Shown piece after piece: positions 11,563 to 23,382 of a DNA stretch of 64,000 nucleotides (position 1 is the first letter of the stretch; each line of letters starts with the position of its first letter). Below the pieces are notes generated by a model, which made no database searches, was not told the origin of the DNA, and saw only the letters and a list, made by a program, of their open reading frames with translations. The stretch covers positions 7,099,757-7,163,756 of the forward strand of contig NC_049986.1 of the NCBI RefSeq assembly GCF_000003815.2. The letters run 5' to 3'. The position numbers and the translations under genes are program-made. This DNA is from Branchiostoma floridae (lineage: Eukaryota; Chordata; Leptocardii; Amphioxiformes; Branchiostomatidae).

Positions 11563-14308
11563 ATTTGCACGTCTATCAAGATTGATAGCTATGGGTTGGA
11601 TGAGCTACACCCCAGTGGTGCATCCTGTATCCTAACCTGCAGCTGAGGACGTTGTGAGTGGAATGGGCACAACAACTAACAACTTTATATATAGCAGGTG
11701 ACAATGGAAAACCCGCATGTGATGTAACAACTAAACATGATGATGTTGATCAGTTGATGAAGGGACAGAATGGAAACGTCACGCTCAATATGTCATCAAC
11801 ATCAACTTTCAAGTAGACGACCAAAGCAAAAACGAAATCGGGAATCTGTCCTGAAGCAACATTCAACACATCCTCACACTCAGGGTTGACAATCACGGCA
11901 AAGCCTATGATATCACCCCTGACAACTCAGCCACAGTATTCGGTTATTAGGGGTGCCTTGTTTATGAATATTAATGAGCTTACCCTTATATGGGCAGTCA
12001 GCCGTTGGGGATTGGGCGTCGGCATGGTGAGCAAACAAAGCCATGGTAATACGTAACATGATTGGCTGATAGCTTCCCAGCGGCCATTGCGGGACAGCTT
12101 TATCCTGTTTAAAGCTCTCTCATCGCCTGTTCTCTGATTGGCTGGCAGCTGGTTTGTGGCGACGCCCCCGGTACCCATATATTAACCTCAGGCAAGCAGA
12201 GGTGAAAACAGATGGAGTCCCTCTGACGACTCTGTTTCGCCTTTGCGTAGGAGAATGCATTCAACATAGAGACCACTGTGTCCTTTGGGAGGTGATTAGC
12301 GAAGTTGATGAAGCAATTAGTGGTCGTCATCTAATTCACAGTAACCGTTGACTATTCATGACTAATCCGTTTGTGTCAAGAAACTGGGTCAAACTACTGA
12401 TGAAGGTGGAGTGATGCAGCCGACGAATTGGTGAGAAATCCTTCGTTCGGGTTTGACGAAGGTACAAAAAGCTTAAAACAACCATGAAAGCCGTTATAAC
12501 CAATTCAAAATGCCCAGCTGATCTACCTTCATTATACTTCTCGGAACATGTAGGCATACACTGGGTAACCAGTCAAATGAATAAAGGTTTCACAGTGAAT
12601 GAGTGAAAAACCGTTGTCGGAAAAGCTAAACGGAGTTTCCATCTATACATTCAGATATCCAACGTTGTCAGGAAATTCTTTAAATTTCATTTGGGTATAT
12701 TTCATTCAATGTGTGAAAAGCCCGTCTGACATAAGTTTAGCTGTGATTGCAGTTTCCATGTGCCATACGTGATTGTTCTCCGTACTTCTTATAGATATCA
12801 ATAATAGCGTCGGGCAAACCCCTTCTCATTACGTTACACCATGTTGCCAAAAGTCACTAACCTTAATAAATCAATCTTTTAAACGACTACAATGTATCTT
12901 TTAAACCGCTACAACATACACAGAGACATGGACACACGTGCAATGTACACAAGGTACTCTCTAGCCCACAGTACAATAACCTCTCTTGTTGTGGTAATGA
13001 CTTTGCCTTCAGCATAATTGAAATCTTACCATTAACTCAAGCCTCTCTGCAAGCTAAATCCAATGTCTTGAGCAATATTGCTGTTGAAATATTCATCAAC
13101 ATTTCCCGTTAATCCTTCAAGTTTGTCATCGTATTCTTGCACCAATAGCAGTGCAAACTTGACTGACTGACAGTAAATATCGGAAATCTACATTAGAGCA
13201 GATCCTATGGCTTTGTGTAGTCACTCACAGGCACGTATCTATGGTGGGAAATCGATCGACTATCATATAGTCACCACCATCTGTCGTATGATACACTTCC
13301 GAAACTTAGGGATTCAACATATAGACAGACTAATACAGGTTACAGTCAGGATATACGTGGTTATCTAGACATTGGTTGGTTCCAGGTGGCAATATGTGTC
13401 TTATGGTAGAGTTTGCGATCAGGCAGGATCGCTGATATTTCTGATAGAAATCGCTATCATGATCTCGGTTGACAGAGATCGCAATTAAATTGTTAGGGTG
13501 GTCTCCCATTTCAATGATCTTGAGTTTCAAGTCAACCAATTGATCTATTGTGACATGAATCGAAGTTGAAACGTTTTGAGAGTCTTTCAAGCGTATATCT
13601 ACATGAACAGAAACATCAACCGATCTCTAGAGATAGAATCGGCGATTGTGCAGCCAGATTTTCAGATCTCGATCTCTGTCGACAGATACTTCTTCCATCG
13701 TGATCTTTACCGGTAGAATCGTCTATTCTTTCAAAATGCAACCTCTACTCTATCATATACATTACAGATAACGACAATGACATGTGACTTCTGGGGCAGT
13801 TTGTTTTCCAATGACATAAGCAAATGCAATATACATGACATCAGGTAAATGCAATGACAATTTTTCCAGTGACGTTCGAAAATGAATTCTCACATATCTG
13901 TTTAACGGTGTTGTGATTAAAAGAATTTCATCTTACAATAGGGAACTGTTTGGTGTGACAAAAAAAAGACCACTACATTTGCCCAAGCGTATTCGTTATT
14001 ATGTAAGAAAGGGTCCATAAAAACATGCACTAAAATATACACACATTCTATTAAGTGCTCTCATACATACAAATGTCCCACCAAAAGTCAATAAAGTATC
14101 CACAATTCAATTACATTAGTGGTGCGTTTATTTCATCCGGGACAAATCTATCAATAAACGCTCGGTCGAAGTTCAAGGATGAAATGCGGTATTGACACTC
14201 CGCTGACTGTGAACAATCAAGCGGTAATTTGGCTAATCAAGATTTGGACAATGGAATCGATACTTTACTGTTTAAAGGGGAGTGTGCTATTTCGGTTCTA
14301 TCGAATTT
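11563..14308. other. Gene-poor stretch
   Basis: No exon is supported. At about 12395-12440 there is a relic of the CTGATGAAGGTGGAGTGATG type, common in decayed retroelement tails. Confidence 0.4.
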
Positions 14309-14408
14309 NNNNNNNNNNNNNNNNNNNNNNNNNNNNNNNNNNNNNNNNNNNNNNNNNNNNNNNNNNNNNNNNNNNNNNNNNNNNNNNNNNNNNNNNNNNN
14401 NNNNNNNN
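14309..14408. other. Assembly gap (100 N)
   Basis: A run of 100 N placed at the edge of the repeat-rich GC block that starts at 14409. Confidence 0.99.
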
Positions 14409-14900
14409 GGCGGGGGATTTTAATTTTCGCGGGTAGCGGAGAAAAAAGGGCTTTTTCGCCGGGGGGTTTTTAAGTTTCGGCGGTAGCCACCAATGCACCG
14501 TTACGTTAGTCTCTTCACTGCCCATGGAAAAATATTTGGTGGGTGGTTTTAAAGTTCGCGGTGAAAGCGGCCCCCGCCAAAAACCGCGAACATTAACCCA
14601 CCGCGAAAGTTTCTGCATTTGCAGTAGTGGATTAGGATCTGACTTGCTCTAAGAAACATTGACAATGTATTTCAAGCAGAATCAATACTGTGATACTGAT
14701 ACATATATATTCCGTGAAAGAGATAAGCTAGACGTATCAATTTTTAGAAAATCAAACGATTGTGCCGCAGAAATATGTTTGAATAACGAGTACTGTAAAT
14801 TAAGAAATTTTCGCGATGGTTTTTATGTTCGCAGTTTTCCCAATGACCGCAACGCCGCAAACTATTATATAAAGGACCACTGCGAAACTAATGTTCTGTA
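14409..14900. mobile_element. MITE family B (CGCGGTGG repeats), fragments
   Basis: 14409-14632 is GC-rich and full of inverted CGCGGTG/CACCGCG blocks, ending CCACCGCGAAAGTTTCTGCATTTGC. A decayed copy follows at about 14795-14890 (TTTTCGCGATGG, ATGTTCGCAG). The same family recurs at 57553-57745. Its left end may lie in the gap. A 119-codon open frame across this area is repeat-derived. Confidence 0.75.
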
Positions 14901-15717
14901 TTCTATCCACCTACCCCCTTGTTTTAACTGTGAGTTTAAAGCCCTAGCACACTGTGAGTTTAAAGACCTAGCACACAAGTCCATTTCTTCCCACGTACAC
15001 CCCCCCTCCATTCCATGATGTCCATTCTGCAGTATTGTTATCATATAGTTGATGCCCCTTGTGCGGTATACTGTATAGACTATAGATTCTTCAACAGTTC
15101 AAGTAAATGATGTTGCCGCACAAAACAAATACATGTACTTCTAAGATTAAGAATAGCCGACATCGCTAAGTTCAGGTATTACATGTGACAAAAGCGTGTA
15201 CGTACCTATTCACCTGTGTTCACGATGTTGATACTAATCGCATCAGGCATCGGTCTGCTGCAAAGTGTACCTAATCGTCCAGTTCTACATACACACGTTG
15301 TATGGACAGAGTTATCGATGGACACGCATGTTTCAAGCCTCTACTGACGTCCAACGGCCTTACCGTGTGGTTTACAGCACAGAACATACGTTATCCGGCT
15401 TCCGATAACATCACATGGCCAGTAGTGTCCGCAAAGCAGTGGCGAAGACACAGACACAGTCCTTATCGAGTGTTGTATCTACAACAAAGGAATTTGCACT
15501 TCACGTCAACTCTTCATTTTGACTTAGGGTAAAATGAAACAACCGCATTCAGAAAACCCCCAGATTACTCTACACTGTGATGTATTTCACGTCCATTGTA
15601 TCCATTTATTTTCTTGCAAATTCAATATAGCAGGAAAATGTAGAACGTGTCATTTTACGCCAAATCATTTTTGCAGTCCCTACACTGAAGCAGTATGTAA
15701 ACATAGCATATATCTTA

Positions 15718-15953
15718 AGGTGCACTCTCACTGCACTTGCGTCACTGCGGAGTCCGAAAGATACTAAACGAATTTCAGAAATAAAGGACGAATTTTCTTA
15801 CTTGTTGTGTATTTTGTCGTCTTCTAGGTCATACTTTTACGTATTACACAATATCTAAATTATAAAAAATCGGAGAAAATAACAAAACAGTGACGCAGTG
15901 AATGAACACCGCAGTGACGCAAGCTTGACGCAAGTGCGGTGAAAATGCACCTT
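15718..15953 (+). mobile_element. MITE family A copy 2 (TGCACTCTCACTGC subtype)
   Basis: Both ends are intact: AAGGTGCACTCTCACTGC on the left and its inverted counterpart GCACCTT on the right. Flanking bases read TA on both sides, suggesting a TA target duplication. The subtype has TTGCGTCA instead of TTGGGGCAC near the ends. Confidence 0.93.
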
Positions 15954-16871
15954 AAGAGTCTTACGCAAACATGTTTTAATAAATCATATTGTTTTCAATA
16001 TCGCTATGACTTAATGTGTACTAAGTGCACACACCTTTTGATCTACTGCTAAGAAATATGGTAGACCTCCCTGGGGTAATACTTTCTCTGTTGGAAATGG
16101 ATTATGTTTGCTTAATGAAAGTTGGGTTCTGTGTGTAGTAATTCCGCGTGGTGACTGTCCATTATAGAGGCTTCGCATGACCGGGAGACAAATAGCTATT
16201 GTCGGGGAGAATATGTGCGAAGTTTGCATAGCTCTCCATGTGTGTCTACCGGAGTTATCAGTCAAAAGTATGCCAACGTTACAGGTTATTTATAAGACTC
16301 AATAAGGCCAAAGCAAGTGAATTTTATGGATGACATCATACGTTGTCAACGTGGTAAGTGATACCAGGCTACCACGCTAACTAGTGTCACTTTGTGCACC
16401 TCTTGAATAAAGAAATAAAATACTTGGCGTATATTTTGGAAACATAGTTTCTTGCCCTTTTGTTTATGTATCCATTGGTTTGGTTGTTCAATACGCACAT
16501 CCAGGACTGCCCAACTAGCTTGTGGCTATCACAAAAGCCTAGCAGAGACAATACAAATGGAATTGGACAAGGCCAGGATACTTATCAATAACAATATTCT
16601 CTTCCATTTCATTTCTATGCCCTCTCGAATTGAACTTGGAGTCTACAAAAGATATCATCCATAGAATTTACCTGCTGTGGCCTAAGACAATAGTAAGAGA
16701 TACCACTGCTAACCCCAGAAGTGTAATGGGGAAGAAACGGTAGACATATATATAGCAGTTGATCTAGATAGAAGACTGGGTGCTTATAACAAACGATAAT
16801 GACTTGCTACGATGTAATCAACACCAGCATCCCGCGTTGCTTTTGCGTCGTCTAATAAGACATCTTGACAC

Positions 16872-16887
16872 CCACTAGGTGGCGCTA
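16872..16887 (+). promoter_or_regulatory. CTCF-like motif
   Basis: CCACTAGGTGGCGCTA fits the CTCF core (CCASYAGRKGGCR) at essentially every position. CTCF is conserved in bilaterians. Occupancy cannot be judged from sequence, and the site sits in gene-free DNA beside a MITE. Confidence 0.5.
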
Positions 16888-16967
16888 AGTATGGAAGATA
16901 TTTGATTCATGACATTGAAGTTGTAAAACATTGCTGATGACAATAGCATTCTTTTCATTTGTACCTT

Positions 16968-17216
16968 AAGGTGGCATCTCACTGCACTTAGGGCACCGTT
17001 GCGGCATTGTGGGGTTCAATTCATGCCGGCACTGTTGTGTAATTTTCGCCGATTGTTCATAGTTTAGACATTGCGTAATACGTAAAAGTATGACTTAGAC
17101 GACAACAAAATACATAAAACGTAAGAACATTCGTTCTTTATCTCTGAAATCCGTTCAGTAATCTTTCGAACCCCGCAGTGCCGCACCGGTGCCCCAAGTG
17201 CAGCGAGATACCACCA
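16968..17216 (+). mobile_element. MITE family A copy 3
   Basis: Left end AAGGTGGCATCTCACTGCAC and right end CAGCGAGATACCACC, with the AT-rich core in the opposite orientation to copies 1 and 2. TIR length is about 45 bp. Confidence 0.93.
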
Positions 17217-17952
17217 TAAACCAGACAGACACAAAATATGGACATGGACAAAAACAACGCGTCCTCGCTCCGACAAATCCTAGCTACTTGATTCTTACAT
17301 CTTCGTAAGGTAGGCCTTAGGGACCGTCAGGCGACAGTATCATTTTCCCTATCCTCCCGGACTTGCAAGACGTCTAGGCACGCCTCCTAAAGTCTGTCTA
17401 GTCTGCCCAATTTAGGTTCAGTAAGGTATACTACTGTCTTACTGTCTGGATAGGAAGTTTACAAATTGGATCTATAGCGCAACTTTAATACTAGTACCGC
17501 GTCAAACGTATTTCTCTCTTCAAGGCGAAAATATATAAGCATATACATAAACGTTGAGGTTATGTGCCATCAACACCAATATGTAAAACGATATATGTTT
17601 GTGGATTTTTGAGGATTTTAGCCATTTAATCTGTATCTTTGTTGCATTTTTGCCTGACCCTTACCTCGTCCCTCATGACCTCGATGAAAAAGGGTCAACA
17701 GGTCGAATTGTGTCTTTTTTTATAAATAAAGATCAAACAAACAAACAAACAAATGTTAGTTCCAACTAGTTCCGTGTATTCTACATAATATACATGTAGC
17801 CTTGCTTCCTATTGCCGTATAATGCATCACAAAGAGAAACTTTTTACACTGGCCTTACCTCAAATATCATACCATCCGTCCACGTCACCAGACTATCTGG
17901 ACTCATTCTGTTTCTCTCGTGAATTTTCTTGTGCAATAAAATTCTACATTCC

Positions 17953-18188
17953 GGTGATATCTCACTGCACTTGGGGCATCAGTGCGGCACTGCGGGGTTC
18001 GAAATACTACTCAACGAAGTTCAGAGATGAATAACGTTTTGTGTATTTTATTGTCTTCTAAGTCATACTTTTACGTATTACGCAACATCAATGTTATAAA
18101 AAATTTGGCGAAAATAACACAACAGTGTTGCATTGGACGAACCCCGCAGTGCCACACCGGTGCCCCAAGCGCAGTGAGATACCACCTT
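17953..18188 (+). mobile_element. MITE family A copy 4
   Basis: Left end GGTGATATCTCACTGCAC and right end CAGTGAGATACCACC. One of six copies packed between 15.7 and 20.1 kb. Confidence 0.93.
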
Positions 18189-18732
18189 TCCGCCCACTTT
18201 GGAGACAAATTACCTTAATACTGTGTACGAGCAACGCCACTTACCCAGGAAGTAAGTCAAGCATTTCGGGTGGCCATGGAAGAATGGATTGACTTTCTAC
18301 CAAAACGTCGTAAAATGCATGTACAAGCGCACAACATTATAGCATGGTGCGGTATATGAATTACAGGTCATACGCAGATGGAAATTGAATCGACTAGCGC
18401 CAGAAATTTTATAAAATCACATTCATAGCTAAATAAATGATACCTAATGCTGGTGTGGGAATTAACACGTGCTATCATTTTTGTCAAACCTGTAGATGCT
18501 GTGTGGAAGTATGCATTTGAATCGTGTGGAACAAAAATACACATGCTTAGTAATTATCATCGGTTATGATAATTAACATTTAAAACAATTGAGTAAAGTT
18601 CAGTTGAATACCAATTAAGACAAATATGGTAGCATCACCATAGCAATCATGTCATTGCCAAATTAATATTGGAATGGATTCAAGATTTCGCGCAATGATT
18701 TCTTTTAGGAACAAACGTAATCTAGATTATGT

Positions 18733-18992
18733 AAAGGTGGTATCTCACTGCACTTGGGGCACTAATGCAGTACTGCGGGGTTCGTTCACTGCGGCACTGT
18801 TGTGTTATTTTCGCCGATTTTTTGATAAACTAGATTTTGTGTAATGCGTTAAAGCATGACTTAGAAGACAACAAAATGCACAAAACGTAAGAAAATTAAT
18901 CTTTTAAAGTTTTATCTCTGAAATTCTTTGAGCAATCTTTCGAACCCCGCAGTGCCGTACTGGTGCCCCAGGTGCAGTGAAATACCACCTTT
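18733..18992 (+). mobile_element. MITE family A copy 5
   Basis: Ends AAAGGTGGTATCTCACTGC and TACCACCTTT, flanked by TA on both sides. Core orientation as in copy 3. Confidence 0.93.
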
Positions 18993-19223
18993 ACTCTGAG
19001 AATGGTGTTCAGTATATCCTAGACAGTGGTATCAGCCGTAGACACACGTTTTCAGGGTCCAGACCAATTCTACATTGCGACACATCTTTCAACAGTACTG
19101 ACATACATTTCGTATCATTGATTATCTCGTAAAACGTGCCAGGTACCTTCTGTGGAAACGCCGTTTCACTGGGCGTGGGTCCAACTTTCAATGAATATAC
19201 TCATTGTATGTAACTAGAGGCCT

Positions 19224-19467
19224 AAAGGTGCACTCTCACTGCACTTGCGTCACGCTTGCCTCACTGCGGGGTTCGAAAGATACTCAACGAATTTTAAGAT
19301 AAAGAACGAATGTTCTTACTTTTTGTGTATCTTGTCGTCTTTTAAGTCATACAACTTTCTAGATTCTTATCTAAATTGTAGAAAATCGGTGAAAATAACA
19401 AAAGCGAAGCAATGAACAAAGCACGCAGTGACGCAAGCTTGACGCAAGTGCAGTGATTTACCACTTT
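19224..19467 (+). mobile_element. MITE family A copy 6 (TGCACTCTCACTGC subtype)
   Basis: Left end AAAGGTGCACTCTCACTGC, same subtype as the copy at 15718. The right end is decayed to TTTACCACTTTTA. It lies only about 230 bp from the previous copy. Confidence 0.92.
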
Positions 19468-19872
19468 TAGTTCCAGACACATTCGATGCTCTAATATTGT
19501 CAATTTTATTCATTTGAATCAATATATTGTCTAGGAATTAAACAAAACAGTTCTATGAAAGGTAGATCATAGCATTGACATTGTCTTAATTTTGAATTTC
19601 ATATACATGCAATCACCGAATATGTACCTTACGTGCACATTATAAGTTAAATCAAAATAATGTGTTGTGTCATCATACATCTGACAGTTGGTTGTCACGT
19701 GCTCCTAATTGTCGATATGTTGCCTTAACAATATACTTTCATTCTCCACAATTATACCTGTTGTTGTCATTCAAGCATACTTACTCTTGCATGTTAACAT
19801 CCCAAAAGCGGCACAGTATGCACAAAAAATACCGACAATTATTTATTACATCAACATCTGCTTGACTACCAA

Positions 19873-20129
19873 AAGGTGATATCTTACCTCACTTGGGGTA
19901 CCTATGCGGCACTGTCGAGTTAGTTCACTGCGGCACTGTTGTGTTATTTTCGCCGATTTTTTAGAAATAAATTTAGATTTAAGTATTGCGTAATACTTAA
20001 AAGTATGACATAGAAGACGACAAAATACACGAAATCTAAGAAAATTAGCTCTTTATCTCTGAAATTCGTTGAGTAATCTTTCGAACCCCGCAGTGCCGCA
20101 CCGGTGCTTGAAGTGCAGTGAGATACCAC
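19873..20129 (+). mobile_element. MITE family A copy 7
   Basis: Left end AAGGTGATATCTTACCTCAC and right end CAGTGAGATACCACA. Core orientation as in copies 3 and 5. Confidence 0.92.
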
Positions 20130-23040
20130 ATAAGTGTTCATTATCTATGCGAGTAAAGAAAGGTAGAGGGATGACTAATCGTGAAAGGTAGTTGTTCAGA
20201 CATAGAAGCTAATTTTCGGTTAGTGTAGCACAAAGAAACGCATTGACCCGAAGGTCAACCACTCTGAATCTTGATTGGAGGTTAATCTACCGGTAAATTA
20301 TGGGTTACGGACTGGCCTGCACGGTTGCTGTGTTCGATTTAGAGGAGTTAATTTTCCACTGATCTATTCTCTTCGTAACAGTTGTAGTACTAACGGTAAA
20401 ACTCATAGGACCTTAACACTATCCATGCCATTGCGTGGCAGTACTTATACATATTCACTGTGATTTTTGCCCCAACCTTTCGCATTTGTCATGTCCTAAT
20501 AATTGAATAGAAATAATGCATTATTTTAACATCGAATCCGATTCTAAGCACCCATAGAAAGGTACGGTTACAACTTTGTCAATGCAACAGCAAAGATATC
20601 TTTTAAAGAAATAACAAGCATCTTTCTACTGGTAGTAACATTTCACAAACAAAAGACGATTCAATAATTCAAAGTGTTTAAGAATAACTTTAACTTTAGA
20701 AAGTTCTGGTCTTAGTTTGACGTTACCTTGTATTCAAAGCAGCCTTTGGATAAAGGTATTTCCTCAATGTGAAGTAACTATTTATTGGGCCTGTTCGGCA
20801 GAATACTTGCCCCCGTGAGTGCTATTACGCTATATATTGTAAAACAATGCATAAGATATAACGCATCAAGGAACGTCGCCTACTGTTAACATTCACTCAA
20901 GGGCCACCCATGATAGGATTCGAAATGTGAGAGTTCGAAACCACACTTCAGTGTTTTAGTACACTCTTCCCGTGATTGCCTTCCTTACCTGTAATCTTTC
21001 GAAGTAACTACTAATATTTTGTTATTACTCATTCTAAATTAGATGAAATCTTCGTTGTGGACAAAACGAGACAAATTCTACCAGGACAAAGGGGCAAAGG
21101 TATACGTTTTGAGCCTGTAAATAGCAAGATATCCCCGCATAGATAATTTGGAAGTAATGTACGTGAAATGTGTGAATGAAATGCTGTGATGCCAAATTTT
21201 CTGTTCATTTGATTTCAATACTAGAGTACAAAAGCACCCCCCCCCCCCAAAAAAAAAGATATTATGAATATTTTCCAAAATGCCAGAAAATCGATTCTGG
21301 GCATAATTGAGATAGCTTCATATCTTTACTTGTTTAGAATACATGAAACCACGTTTGTGCCAAATTTGGTGCTTTTAGGAAAATTTTTACACAACCATTG
21401 CTTTATTCTCTTAAAGAAGGTGACAGACGGTCACCGAAACGTTGGTTCCTTGCTAGAATATCGAATTAGCTAAGACGATTTCTAAATCATTACAGAAATG
21501 CCTTGCAAGTTTGCAAGAAAATAGAATCTACCCCTGGCGTATGTCTACGAAGTTGTCCCTCAAGATTCCCCAATCAATAGACGATTACAGGTACGGCAAA
21601 AAAATACATCATGTCTATGGGACCCAAGGCGAACGTCTTAATTACATTTCACAATCCAAATTTAAGAATTATTCATGTACCATTTGGAATCCACTCGTAG
21701 ACGTACAACTTTTCTTCTTGAAGTTGTTCGAAGTAAAGTTGGTCGTATGTCCCCTAGTGACCTTTAGTAAGGTAGTACTTGTAACGGCTACATAAATCGC
21801 ACGCACCTTGCCACGGTGTTGTGATAAAGGTTGGCATTTAAAGCTACGGGACTCGGAAGGAATGCTTATCAGGAATACGCAAGGGTGATGCTACCCCACG
21901 CACGTAAGATTAGAGTATCATAAGAAATAAGTACCTTAAGCAACACTATACTAATGGTAAGCCTCTCGTTGTATACATGTAATATATATGTAAGAGACGG
22001 AATGAGACTTAGAACATAAATGCTATAAATGCATCTCTGCATGTAACATGTTACTTAATGATCATCATCATAAACGTTATATTACCCAAAATTTTATGAG
22101 ATCACTGATTCATAAGCGCCTAAACAATCGCAATAATAATCTTAATGCCAAACAACATAAATGTCTGACATTATCATTATTTTATAGGCCCTAAAATTTT
22201 ATTCTGATACTGTAGTAAGTTTACAATAGAGCTACATATAAGCACATATTATTTTTATGAAGACTAATAGTTGGGATTATGACACCCCATGATTTAAAAG
22301 AGTTATAGTTTAAAACCACCAACGATTATACCCCACTACATAGACGGTAGAAACACAATGTGATTTAAGTGATACTTTTGGTAAAATATGGTTTACATGA
22401 TAATCAAATGGAGCTACATGTTGCTTCAATACACCATGTACTATCTGTCATGTGTCTGCTTGCTTTTTTGTATTAACAATTTCACATGGTAAAAATGATA
22501 TCAAGCGGCCTTCGGGTTACAACTTTAAGCATCCTTTGGGTCTTATTTACGTGGTGACCATTTAGTAAAAACACGTAATCACAAAACGAGTGTAAGTTTT
22601 GGACAAAACGCTAACGCTGATAGTGTGCATGGTGGAAGATACTGACCTCACATTGAAAAAAATATCCTAACGGAATGCTTCTACAATAGATTGAAAGACA
22701 ACACATAATTTAGAAACTTTAAGCTACAATTCAAGACATTCCGAATGATACAGTACAATACGTGTAGTGTACGCAGTGGCCTTCACATCCACAGAATAAA
22801 TGTGCTAGCAGAACACGTGCACGTTCCGTTTGATTGCAGTCTAGTAATATCACTGGTTTTACGACAGAACGCCACTGTGTTTAAACGACAGTAATGTGTC
22901 ACATTGATTAATAGCTTGGCGTGATGGTACAGACTTCGGGAAAAAATATTCCCTCCTAGTTTGCAATATTTTCCTCCAGACTACTGTGAGTGGAACAAGT
23001 CCAATTCTGGGAATGGTGAAAATTGGACCTGTTCAATTCT
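20130..23040. other. Gene-poor stretch
   Basis: AT-rich with no supported exon. A C-run followed by an A-run lies at about 21236-21258. At about 21415-21450 AAGAAGGTGACAGACGGTCA precedes CCGAAACGTTGG, a hairpin plus GAAACGT motif shared with the dispersed family at 25.9 and 48.7 kb. Confidence 0.4.
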
Positions 23041-23053
23041 CACGTGTATATAA
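23041..23053 (+). promoter_or_regulatory. Possible E-box plus TATA box
   Basis: CACGTG is directly followed by TATATAA. An ATG-opened frame of about 73 codons begins 110 bp downstream (23163) and reaches a strong donor, GGAATGGAG/gtaagt, at 23382. I cannot identify a product or a second exon, so this is only a candidate first exon. Confidence 0.2.
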
Positions 23054-23382
23054 CACCTCCAGGAGTATTGCGTTGGCGTTTGATCTTGACCTTGCTACAC
23101 TTACTCGGATGGGATTTCATAGTCAAGGGAAAGTAACTACCTTTCCTTTGTAGCACCGGTGTATGGTAAAGGGGATATTCGAGGTTTCACATGACGTGGC
23201 ATTCAATGGTAAAATATGTATAGACTTCAGAAATGCAGATAGAGATCTGCTGATCAGAAGCATACTGCTTATTGGTGTCATGGGGACCGTTAAAACGTAC
23301 AGTGATGGAAGATCTAAAGAAGTAGATTCTTTGAAGATTTTTAACAGCAGGTGTATTTTTAATGGGTCACTCGGGAATGGAG

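Noticed and set aside
14659-15018. 119-codon plus-strand frame
   Set aside because: It overlaps a decayed CGCGGTGG-family repeat and has no protein-family features.
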